This document shows positions 57,116-64,000 of a DNA stretch of 64,000 nt, piece by piece (the first letter of the stretch is position 1; each line of letters begins with the position of its first letter). This DNA comes from Pseudomonas sp. N3-W (GTDB taxonomy: Bacteria; Pseudomonadota; Gammaproteobacteria; Pseudomonadales; Pseudomonadaceae): positions 3,840,001 to 3,904,000 of the forward strand of contig NZ_CP103965.1 in NCBI RefSeq assembly GCF_024970185.1. Reading direction: 5' to 3'. Both the position numbers and the translations under genes were made by a program. The notes beneath the pieces were generated by a model. The model searched no databases. It was not told the origin of the DNA and was given only the letters and a program-made list of their open reading frames with translations.

Positions 57116-58864
57116 TCAGTCAGCCATCGAAGGCTCCCGCGCCCACTGATCGAGCACCTTGAGTTCGCCGTTTTCCCAGGCCTGGCGACAGGCTTTGCGG
57201 CGGACCTTGCCGCTGGAGGTACGTGGCACCTGGCCGGGAGATACCAGCACCACGGCTTGCGGATTGATTTCGTGCTTCATCCAGACTTCTTTCTGGATAT
57301 CGATCATGACGTCCTGCAGGTTGCCGTGACGCTGAGTGCGCTCAAGCTCGGCGACAATCACCAGGTTTTCCTGAATGTCATGTTCGCTGACGAATGCCGC
57401 GCAGCCGTTGGCGACCACTTTGGACTGGCTTGTCACAACCGACTGCTCGATGTCTTCCGAATAGAAATTGCGCCCTGCAATGATGATCATGTCCTTCAGG
57501 CGACCGGTCACGTACAACTCCCCTTCGTGCAGGAACCCGAGATCACCGGAACGCAGATAAACCCGTCCCGTATCATCCTTGACTGAGTAAAAGGCGTGAC
57601 TGGTGGCCTGTTCCTGCTGCCAATACCCAGCGGCAACGCTTGGCCCCGATACGCAGATCTCGCCGACACAGCGCTCGGCTGATGGCAAGCCCGTGTCAGG
57701 ATCGACGATCAGCAAGCGTTGTTGGCCAATGACCGGCCCGACACTGACCAGTGAGCGCCACACTGGACTGTCTTGCACCCGCGATGTATCGAGTTGTTGA
57801 TTGATGATGGCGTGTTTTTCATCCTGCAGGATCTGCCTGTCGACCAGGAGGCTCGAGGGCTGCTTCTCACCGGCATAGCCGGTAACGATCAACGTGCTTT
57901 CAGCCAACCCGTAACACGGTGCAAAGGCTCGCAGATCAAAACCGCTGGCAGCAAAACGTGCAGAGAACTCAGCCATGGTGCGCGCCCTGACCGGTTCGGC
58001 ACCGTTGAAAGCATGCCGCCAACTGGCAAGATCCAACGTAGATAGATGCTCATTGGTTATTCGCTGGCAGCACATGCTGTAGGCAAAATTGGGAGCTCCG
58101 CTAATCGTCGCCCGATATCGACTGATCGCATCCAGCCAGACAAAAGGGCTATGGGCAAAGGTTTCCGGTGGCATCAATACGCACGGATAACCGCCCATGA
58201 CGGGGGCCAGTAGGCCCGCGATCAATCCCATGTCGTGGTAAGGCGGTAGCCAGCTGACCATGATCTCGCCAGGCTTCCCCCCTAACCATTCGTTGAGCAT
58301 CCCCAGGTTGTGTTGAATATTTTGATTGGAAACCATCACTCCCTTCGGATTTCCCGTGCTGCCAGAAGTGTATTGCAGGAATGCCGTGTTTTGCGGAAGT
58401 TGAACTGCAGGCTCCGGCAACTCATCAACGTAGCGCTCGCTTGCATCAATCGTCAGCAATGCAGAGTCAGGGACGCCCATCTCGGAAAAAAAAGCCCCGT
58501 AACGCCCCACTCCCTTGGTATTGCAGAGCAACAAGGACGCCTGGGCGTCCTTCAAAATGCTGACAACCCGAGAGACATGCAGACGGTTACGCGGCGGAAA
58601 CAAAGGCACAGCCACTGTCCCTGCATACAGGCAGCCAAAAAAAGCAGTGACGTACTCAGGTCCAGGCTGACAGAGAATCAGAATACGCTCGCCGGCAACC
58701 GCTCCAGCAGACTTGAGCATGGCGGCCACGCGACTTGCAGAGCGCTTCAGCTCGGCGTAATCCAGAACTTGCTCCGACACGCCCTTGGACGACAGAAACT
58801 CGAATGCCCTCTGCGAAGGAGAAGTTCTGGCACGCTCGCAAAGTTTTTCAATGATCGAACTCAT
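57116..58864 (-). CDS. Fatty-acyl-AMP ligase (FAAL)
   Basis: A 582-aa adenylate-forming enzyme of the FAAL class, first gene of the PKS operon. Motifs: AMP-binding YTSGSTGNPKGVMVS, the FAAL-typical SWLPPYHDMGLIAGLLAP, RYRATISGAPNFAYSMC, CYGLAESTLIVTG, GDLGF, GRLKDMIIIAGRNFYSEDIE and the C-terminal catalytic Lys in SSGKVRRKA. Such enzymes activate a free carboxylic acid as acyl-AMP and pass it to an ACP rather than to CoA. Here it should supply the starter acid, but it carries no fused ACP and PksA has no loading ACP. ATG 58864 is preferred to 58873 because GGTGGG is then 9 nt upstream. Confidence 0.93.
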   Translation of the reverse strand: MSSIIEKLCERARTSPSQRAFEFLSSKGVSEQVLDYAELKRSASRVAAMLKSAGAVAGERILILCQPGPEYVTAFFGCLYAGTVAVPLFPPRNRLHVSRVVSILKDAQASLLLCNTKGVGRYGAFFSEMGVPDSALLTIDASERYVDELPEPAVQLPQNTAFLQYTSGSTGNPKGVMVSNQNIQHNLGMLNEWLGGKPGEIMVSWLPPYHDMGLIAGLLAPVMGGYPCVLMPPETFAHSPFVWLDAISRYRATISGAPNFAYSMCCQRITNEHLSTLDLASWRHAFNGAEPVRARTMAEFSARFAASGFDLRAFAPCYGLAESTLIVTGYAGEKQPSSLLVDRQILQDEKHAIINQQLDTSRVQDSPVWRSLVSVGPVIGQQRLLIVDPDTGLPSAERCVGEICVSGPSVAAGYWQQEQATSHAFYSVKDDTGRVYLRSGDLGFLHEGELYVTGRLKDMIIIAGRNFYSEDIEQSVVTSQSKVVANGCAAFVSEHDIQENLVIVAELERTQRHGNLQDVMIDIQKEVWMKHEINPQAVVLVSPGQVPRTSSGKVRRKACRQAWENGELKVLDQWAREPSMAD

Positions 58865-59032
58865 AAGTTTCATCCCACCCAGGCAACTGTTAAGTAGATA
58901 TTTCCAACACACATGACCGTCATCGCAAACGATGTATGAGCAGACATACACCGGTCATCATCTGTTCCGTGCAATGAGCGCTTCGGCCCATTCCCCGTCA
59001 CAACGACAAGTTCAAATCATTAATTAATTTTC

Positions 59033-59073
59033 GCCATAAGCAGGAACTTTCAGGCAGTCAGTGCCATAAGCAG
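59033..59073. promoter_or_regulatory. Direct repeat upstream of the PKS operon, candidate operator
   Basis: The 11-mer GCCATAAGCAG occurs exactly at 59033-59043 and 59063-59073, 30 bp apart (about three helical turns), 170-210 nt upstream of the ligase start. The same face of the helix would be presented twice, as expected for an activator binding in tandem. The ExsA-like AraC regulator next door is the natural candidate. I could not match a good -10/-35 pair with confidence. Confidence 0.4.
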
Positions 59074-59118
59074 CCTGCTTACTTTATTAACAACGAAAGT
59101 GGGTGACGCCTGGCATAG

Positions 59119-59565
59119 TCAATGCAAACATTGCCACAACACAAACTTCGCCCCATTGACCAACACTCGATCAGACTTGAATGAGTCGCCGATTTTTTTT
59201 GAGGTCGAAGTAAAGTGCGCGCCTGAGGAACAGACTTTGGCAGGTACGGGATCGAAAAATGTACTGCGCAGAGCGATACCCATGGCAAGCCTTGCACTCG
59301 CGCATTCATGGTCTATCGTCATATTCATTGACAAGGCGTTGATAGCCTTATGAGTAGAGTGTTGCGAACTGGAGCGGCAAACGGGTAAGCGGACCCCCAT
59401 GAAATAGCGCTGAATCAGTCCACGCTGCCACTTCCAGGCCACCTGTGCCGCAATCAGGACGCAATGCGCATGGTGGCGCAGAGAAAATACCTCGATTCCA
59501 TTTCGATGCATCATCGACAAGGACAAAACCCCGTCCAGATAAACACTGAGCAGATGGATATTCAT
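59119..59565 (-). CDS. Hypothetical protein, unknown family
   Basis: A 148-aa frame between the ExsA-like regulator and the PKS operon, same strand as both. Its ATG is preceded by a strong ribosome site (AGGAG, 6 nt spacing), the main support for a real gene. The protein is basic, Cys- and His-containing, with a mildly hydrophobic stretch (HHAHCVLIAAQVAWKW) and no signal peptide. No motif is recognised. Codon use is not strongly typical, so a non-coding leader RNA for the operon is an alternative. Confidence 0.4.
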   Translation of the reverse strand: MNIHLLSVYLDGVLSLSMMHRNGIEVFSLRHHAHCVLIAAQVAWKWQRGLIQRYFMGVRLPVCRSSSQHSTHKAINALSMNMTIDHECASARLAMGIALRSTFFDPVPAKVCSSGAHFTSTSKKIGDSFKSDRVLVNGAKFVLWQCLH

Positions 59566-59857
59566 AGTGAACTCCTGAAATTACATCCCTGCATATTTCA
59601 TAAATCTATGCAAATTGACACTTGACAGCTGTAATGACACGGCTACTCAAGGCAAATACGCTTAGACATTTCCTATAAATCGTCGCTGATGCGATCTAAT
59701 AATCAATAGACAGACCGTATCAAAAATAAAATCTAAAAACTTATAGAAAACGGCGATTTTTTATCAATTTCCAACAAAAATAAACAGCACCACCACGCTC
59801 TCGATCCTGACTGGCGACTCCAGACAAATCGGCTCCGCAAGATCGCTCAAGCATTCA
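59566..59857. other. AT-rich spacer between the 148-aa ORF and the ExsA-like gene
   Basis: 292 nt clearly richer in A/T than the megasynthase genes, with A-runs at 59720-59780. It probably carries the 3' end of the regulator transcript and the promoter of the 148-aa ORF. No terminator stem with a T-run and no clear ExsA-type A-rich half-site in the correct orientation was found. Confidence 0.3.
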
Positions 59858-60721
59858 TCACGCCGGCTCTTTCAGACGGATGGAGATCATGCTTGCGTAC
59901 TTCAGCACCGACTCTTTACCCTGCCGGGATCGACTTGGCGTACAACCGAACCGTCGCCGATAACTTTGAGTGAAGTACGATTGACTGGAGAAGCCACTTG
60001 CCATGGCTATGTCCGCGATGCTCAGCTCGCTATTAAGGAGCAAATGATGAGCATGCAAAATACGCCTCTCGCTGATCCAGGCCCTTGGAGAAACGCCATA
60101 CACAACCCCGAACAACTCCTTGAAGGTCGTCAGCCCCATGCCAAACTCCCTGGAAAACTGACTGAGCCGCCACTCTTTCAAGAAATACTGTTCCATAAAT
60201 TGCTGCAAGCGTTCGACATGCCTGTTGCTCTGCTGACGCAGTAACGACATTAATTCGGCTCCTTGAGGGCCGAAGACAAACAACATCAACAATTCCTCCA
60301 CCTTCAAGGATGCCAGCATCGGAGGATGTTCATGTGCAAGCAGGGTTTTCATGCTTTTCACACAATCTACGAGTAATGGATTGCTCGCAAAGACAATAAT
60401 GTTTCCCCCGCATTTATCTCTGCGCTCAACCTCACCGAGCAATGCACCAAAACGCTGGATAAAACTCTGCAAAAACTGCTCCGATAAGGGAATCCATAGC
60501 AATTCACTTCGATGCTCACCGGTGCTGACCAGATAACTTCCTCGTCTGACAAAGAGAAGCTCACCCGCCTCAACACACCTTATTACGTTAACATCTCGGA
60601 TTGTCAGCCCTCCTCTCGTCAGAATATAAACCCCCTCTACAGAGGTAGATAATGACTGAAAAGCAGGAATGCACCATCGACACGGAGATATCTTCTGATC
60701 AAGCGTGTTAGCACCTTGCAT
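59858..60721 (-). CDS. AraC/XylS-family transcriptional activator, ExsA-like
   Basis: A 287-aa regulator that by memory aligns with P. aeruginosa ExsA, the type III secretion activator, over almost its full length. Shared blocks include the start MQGA, GELLFVRRGSY, LLWIPLS.QFLQ, QRFGALL.EVER, HEHPPMLA, LLRQ.SNRHVERLQ, FSREFGMGLTTFKELFG, VYGVSPRAWISERRIL and GFSSQSYFTQSYRRRFGC. The N-terminal half would dimerise or bind a partner; residues about 170-275 hold two helix-turn-helix motifs. No secretion gene and no exsC, exsD or exsE lies in the window, so here it probably controls the adjacent PKS operon (inference). The ATG at 60721 has GGGAT about 10 nt upstream. Symbol withheld because the target may differ from true ExsA. 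Confidence 0.92.
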   Translation of the reverse strand: MQGANTLDQKISPCRWCIPAFQSLSTSVEGVYILTRGGLTIRDVNVIRCVEAGELLFVRRGSYLVSTGEHRSELLWIPLSEQFLQSFIQRFGALLGEVERRDKCGGNIIVFASNPLLVDCVKSMKTLLAHEHPPMLASLKVEELLMLFVFGPQGAELMSLLRQQSNRHVERLQQFMEQYFLKEWRLSQFSREFGMGLTTFKELFGVVYGVSPRAWISERRILHAHHLLLNSELSIADIAMASGFSSQSYFTQSYRRRFGCTPSRSRQGKESVLKYASMISIRLKEPA

Positions 60722-60744
60722 ATCATTTTAATCCCGAACTTGTA

Positions 60745-60777
60745 CAGCATTCCTATGCTGCCATGCCACCACAGCAT
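60745..60777. promoter_or_regulatory. CAGCAT inverted/direct repeats upstream of the ExsA-like gene
   Basis: CAGCAT (60745-60750), its complement ATGCTG (60755-60760) and CAGCAT again (60772-60777) lie 24-56 nt upstream of the start codon. The first two form a perfect 6-bp palindrome with a 4-nt gap. It could be an autoregulatory or repressor site. Confidence 0.35.
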
Positions 60778-61763
60778 GCCAACATCATTTCCGCATATTA
60801 TTTTTTTACAATGCATTAGCCGCCCAGGTCAAGTATTTACCTGCTCTCCCGCCCACTCAAAATTAGTACAATAGCTCTTATCAACCAAAAAACCTTGACG
60901 CCATGAACATCAAACACACAAGCAACTGCAAATCCCCGCCCCTTCAGAAATGCAGGCAAGGTGCCTGACAGGGGAGCCTGATTAAACATCAGCGCGTATT
61001 GACAGTTCTAGTGAGGAGACATTAGGACAACATTAAGTGATATCATATCGCCACGACCCTTCAGCCCTACCGCCATTACATAAAATGCCAGACACCCTCT
61101 AATCATCAAGTACCATTGCGCAAGAAGATACGCCTGCGCCCCTCTCTCTTGAGCCTGCTCTATCCAGCCGCTCTACAAGTGCAAATCTACTGCACTTCTC
61201 TCTCCTGACTATTGAATGCTAACACGCAATGCGCGGTGCATTTTGTCACTGACAGGCCTATATTTTGAGAAAAAAGCCACATCTGCCTACGCACGCGTCC
61301 TACAAGGAGACACACTATTTTACATTTTCCTCACGCGACAAGTTAAACTATTCTTGACACGCAAAAAAATTCAACCTGCGCAGAGCTGCGACGCTCCCAT
61401 TTGAAGCAAGCCAAGTAACTACCCGTCAACGGAGGCCTTGCGTGATTTACCGCATACTCTCCCTCGCTACTAATGTGCCCCTTCAAACCTCACTCATATC
61501 GCTGCGCAACGCTTAATCAGAGCAAGTAACGCTTACTTGAAGTCATCATACTTCCTTAACAATTGGTCATTCCCATTCCAAGGCAAATCAATACCCGACG
61601 CTAGCGCTATTTTATTAGTGCTCACCGGGGTCCACAGAGCGCAGAGCGGTGCGCACGTCGCGCCAGCCGAGACACGCTGTACGGATGCAAGGCGGTCGGG
61701 GCCAGATGCACCCAGCGGTCGACGCTGCAAGACACTTGAACAATACCAATACAATGGCCATAC
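60778..61763. other. Gene-poor, AT-richer region upstream of the ExsA-like gene
   Basis: Nearly 1 kb without a supported gene. Open frames at 61216-61404 (62 aa) and 61537-61971 (144 aa, plus strand) have poor composition and no clear ribosome site, so I leave them out. Base composition is lower in G+C than on either side, which fits a regulatory region or a junction of the acquired locus. No tRNA, integrase or insertion-sequence remnant was recognised. Confidence 0.4.
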
Positions 61764-61952
61764 CTACGATGTCGTGAACATTTCTGGTGACGTGGCAGAC
61801 TGCACAGCGCCAGCCAGCGTTCGAACATCCGCATTCAAACGTTGGACCGCGTTCAGCAAGCGGCCAAGAACGGTCGCTTGTTCCGTGTCAGTGAAGCCCC
61901 CTTCGCTGGCGGACAACTCATCGGTCCATGCCAATCTCGACTTGATAAAGGT
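61764..61952 (-). pseudogene. Possible C-terminal remnant of a MarR-like regulator
   Basis: A 62-residue open stretch bounded by in-frame stops. It has a protein-like, helical C-terminal segment (FTDTEQATVLGRLLNAVQRL) resembling the end of MarR-family regulators. There is no N-terminal DNA-binding part and no good start, so it would be a decayed fragment. The assignment is weak. Confidence 0.22.
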
Positions 61953-62002
61953 TCACCATCATGTATTTTGAATGAACCTGCCTTCCACCCGGAGTCATTC
62001 CT

Positions 62003-62383
62003 ATGCCACTGGTTCGCGTCGACATCAAAAAGCATCAAGACCCCACCTACGCCAAACGCGTCGGTCAGTTGATCTATGCCGCCATGCACAACGCCATCGG
62101 TGTGCCGGAACACGATAATTTCCAGATACTGGCCGAGCACGATGAAGAACGTTTCATCTTCGACACCGAGTATTTGGGCATTAATCGAACAGACAATCTG
62201 GTGATCATCCAGATCACGTTGAACGAAGGCCGCACCACCGAGCAGAAAAAACTGCTCTACAAAACCATCGCCGACAGCCTGCATACGGAACTGGCGGTGC
62301 GCCTTGAAGACGTATTCATCAGCTTGGTGGAAGTGAAAAAGGAAAACTGGTCATTCGGCAACGGCATCGCCCAATACGCCTGA
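62003..62383 (+). CDS. Tautomerase family protein
   Basis: A 126-aa protein beginning MPLVRVDI, so Pro1 becomes the catalytic N-terminal base after Met removal, as in the 4-oxalocrotonate tautomerase/MIF superfamily. Its length and the segments RVGQLIYAAMHNAIGVPEHDNFQI, EQKKLLYKTIADSL and DVFISLVEVKKENWSFGNG place it in the larger Tautomerase_2-like subgroup. The natural substrate is unknown. A TetR regulator follows after 30 nt, probably in the same transcript. Confidence 0.9.
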   Translation: MPLVRVDIKKHQDPTYAKRVGQLIYAAMHNAIGVPEHDNFQILAEHDEERFIFDTEYLGINRTDNLVIIQITLNEGRTTEQKKLLYKTIADSLHTELAVRLEDVFISLVEVKKENWSFGNGIAQYA

Positions 62384-62413
62384 TGCCCCCTTCTCTACCT
62401 GCGAGCCACGATC

Positions 62414-63031
62414 ATGCCCCGAGTCTCCCGCGCACAAGCCGACCTCAATCGCGAAACCATCGTCGATGCCGCCACGCGGCTGTTCCGTGAGCGGGGGCTG
62501 CACGGGATCAGCGTAATTGATGTGATGGCCGCCGCCGGACTGACCCACGGCGGGTTCTACGGGCATTTCGAGTCCAAGGAAGCCCTGGCGCGCGAAGCCG
62601 GTGGCCGGGCGTTCCAGCAATCAGGTGAGCGCTGGAATGCCTGGATCGCCGAAAGCGCAGACAAGAACAGCGCCCGCCGCGCCTTGATCGAACCCTATCT
62701 GTCGGCAGCCAGCCGCGACAATCCCGGCGCGAGCTGCCCGGTGGTCGCCTTCGCCGGGGACATGTGCCACGAAGCGGCTGGTAGCGGTTTGCGCCAGACG
62801 TTCAACGAGGGCCTGGACCGACTGCTGCAGACCTTCGGCTCGTTGATGCAGACCGGCGATGCCGCGCAGGATCGACAACAGGCGCTGGTGCAATTTTCGT
62901 TGATGGTCGGTGCCCTGACCCTGGCCCGCGCCACTCAGGGCGAGCCGCTGTCCGATGAAATCCTGGAGGCGGCGTTGAAGTTTCTGACCGCCGAAAAGGC
63001 CGTTGACAAGCCCGGCCCGGCGCCAGCATGA
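62414..63031 (+). CDS. TetR/AcrR-family transcriptional regulator
   Basis: A 205-aa repressor-type regulator. The N-terminal helix-turn-helix spans about residues 12-58 (RETIVDAATRLFRERGLHGISV, then AAAGLTHGGFYGHFESKEAL), followed by an all-helical ligand-binding domain. It follows the tautomerase gene by 30 nt and precedes a cysteine hydrolase gene. The three are likely a small stress or detoxification group unrelated to the PKS. Confidence 0.92.
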   Translation: MPRVSRAQADLNRETIVDAATRLFRERGLHGISVIDVMAAAGLTHGGFYGHFESKEALAREAGGRAFQQSGERWNAWIAESADKNSARRALIEPYLSAASRDNPGASCPVVAFAGDMCHEAAGSGLRQTFNEGLDRLLQTFGSLMQTGDAAQDRQQALVQFSLMVGALTLARATQGEPLSDEILEAALKFLTAEKAVDKPGPAPA

Positions 63032-63217
63032 TCGGCCACATGAAGATCCCTGCGCTGAACCTCACCCGCACCACCACGACCGCTACCGGCGGGTCGTGTG
63101 GTGGCTGGCTGGGGTAAACACAGCGCAGTGAACCCAAGGCCCCGCCAGCAATGGACGGGGCCTTGTTGTTTCTCCCCTCCGTTCGGCACGTTGTGTACGA
63201 CACCCAGGAGAAACACC

Positions 63218-63742
63218 ATGCCATCAGCGCTTCTGATCATCGATATGCAGGTCGGCCTGTTCCACGGCCCGGACAAACCCTACGACGGCGAGCGGGTGCT
63301 GGGCAATATTCGCCGGCTCATCCAACAGGCCCGGGAACGCAACGTACCGATTCATGCCGTCCGCCACACCGGCCCCGACGGGTCGCCGATTGCCGCTGGC
63401 AGTCCCTTCTGGCAGTTGTTGCCCGAGCTTGAGCTGGATGGTGATATCGACATCCTGTTCAACAAGACCAGACCCAACGCCTTCCATGGCACTTCGCTGG
63501 CGCAGCACCTGCGCTCGGGCGGGGTCGATGAGCTGCTGATCGTCGGCATGAAAACCCAATACTGCATCGACAGCACTTGCCGGGCAGCAGCGGATCTGGG
63601 GTTAAAACCGCTGCTGGTGGCTGATGCGCATACCTGCATGGACACGCCGGTGCTGGCGGCCTCGGCGATTATCGAACACCACAATGCGACGTTGAATGGT
63701 GCGTTTGCCAAGGTCATCAACACCGCCGATATCCAGTTTTAA
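63218..63742 (+). CDS. Isochorismatase-like cysteine hydrolase
   Basis: A 174-aa hydrolase of the isochorismatase/nicotinamidase fold. The triad is visible: Asp in LLIIDMQVG, Lys in FNKTRPNAF, and Cys in GMKTQYCIDST. The ATG at 63218 follows a CAGGAG ribosome site; upstream in-frame starts would add an unrelated N-terminus. The substrate cannot be read. It is downstream of the TetR gene and may be its target. Confidence 0.9.
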   Translation: MPSALLIIDMQVGLFHGPDKPYDGERVLGNIRRLIQQARERNVPIHAVRHTGPDGSPIAAGSPFWQLLPELELDGDIDILFNKTRPNAFHGTSLAQHLRSGGVDELLIVGMKTQYCIDSTCRAAADLGLKPLLVADAHTCMDTPVLAASAIIEHHNATLNGAFAKVINTADIQF

Positions 63743-63751
63743 ATACATAAC

Positions 63752-63844
63752 CTGTGGGAGCGAGCTTGCTCGCGATGGCGCAGTGGCAGTTGACTCATAT
63801 GTTGACTGACACGCCGCTATCGCGAGCAAGCTCGCTCCCACAGG
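63752..63844. repeat. REP doublet (REPIN-like)
   Basis: Two facing REP elements: TGTGGGAGCGAGCTTGCTCG at about 63753 and CGAGCAAGCTCGCTCCCACA ending near 63842. A 38-nt variable spacer separates them. This is the classic REP-spacer-REP layout. Confidence 0.85.
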
Positions 63845-63990
63845 GTTTTGCAGTGTAGATCTTTACCGGCAGGCATAGAGGCCGTGCAAGCTCCTACACT
63901 GTCCAGAGTTGGCCATTGCCAAACCGCTCTGGAATCAGCAATCTGCAACGACATAGAGCCCGACCATCCGAAGCCCACAGGAGCCCCGGC

Positions 63991-64000
63991 ATGACCGCAA
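63991..64000 (+). CDS. Start of a gene cut by the window edge
   Basis: ATG at 63991 (reading MTA) is preceded by AGGAG at 8-nt spacing. Only three codons are visible, so the product cannot be named. Confidence 0.45.

Noticed and set aside
58865..59118. Classical ExsA consensus site before the PKS operon
   Set aside because: I looked for the TNAAAANA and GNC/TGNNA pattern and found only partial matches in the right orientation.
59858..60721. A type III secretion locus
   Set aside because: The regulator resembles ExsA, but no secretion, chaperone or exsCED genes are visible on either strand in the window.
61216..61404. 62-aa plus-strand gene
   Set aside because: Short, no ribosome site, AT-rich noise region.
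61537..61971. 144-aa plus-strand gene
   Set aside because: Atypical composition, no clear ribosome site and no recognisable motif; the opposite strand has a slightly more protein-like fragment.
1..64000. CRISPR arrays, tRNA or rRNA genes, insertion sequences, integrase or attachment sites
   Set aside because: None could be recognised by reading both strands; repeats present are REP-type palindromes.

Overview
The window looks like a chromosomal segment of a fluorescent Pseudomonas. It is GC-rich, carries Pseudomonas-type REP elements, and has ordinary Pseudomonas core genes (acnB, a DUF1289 gene, a tandem-domain universal stress protein, miaE, a MipA/OmpV protein beside an RstBA/ParSR-like two-component pair). 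These flank a large accessory locus.

Layout. Positions 1-13.0 kb hold housekeeping and transport genes: a cut-off CDS, a MipA/OmpV outer-membrane protein, sensor kinase and response regulator, miaE, universal stress protein, DUF1289 protein, acnB, a SulP transporter with a ParB-like neighbour, and an SdaC-like serine transporter. From 58.9 kb down to 13.3 kb, all on the minus strand, runs one tightly packed set of nine genes encoding a trans-acyltransferase polyketide synthase / nonribosomal peptide synthetase (trans-AT PKS-NRPS). The order is a fatty-acyl-AMP ligase, four megasynthase proteins (3565, 4910, 3015 and 1583 aa), a free-standing malonyl acyltransferase, a PanP-like aspartate 1-decarboxylase, an Sfp-type phosphopantetheinyl transferase and an acyl-hydrolase-type AT homologue. 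Upstream lie an unknown 148-aa ORF and an AraC-family regulator that closely resembles ExsA, the type III secretion master activator, although no secretion genes are present. A gene-poor, AT-richer stretch (60.7-62.0 kb) follows, then a tautomerase, a TetR regulator, a cysteine hydrolase, a REP pair and the first codons of another gene.

How the cluster should work (inference from domain order). The ligase activates an acyl starter. PksA is KS-DH-KR-ACP-ACP / KS-KR-ACP / KS-ACP. PksB is C-A(Gly)-PCP / KS-KR-cMT-ACP / KS-ACP / C-A(beta-Ala)-PCP / KS. PksC is DH-ACP / KS-DH-KR-ACP / KS-DH. PksD is KR-ACP / KS0-ACP-TE. No elongation module carries an AT, so the free-standing AT must supply malonyl units. 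The specificity residues of the first A domain read as the glycine code, and those of the second fit the beta-alanine code. The decarboxylase gene would make beta-alanine from aspartate, so the operon appears to supply its own unusual building block. I do not recognise the product; the architecture could be undescribed.

Most notable points: an ExsA-like regulator beside a PKS operon; on-site beta-alanine supply and use; two divergent KS-ACP pairs, each directly before a condensation domain; two modules split between proteins; and a 141-nt near-palindrome in the acnB leader.
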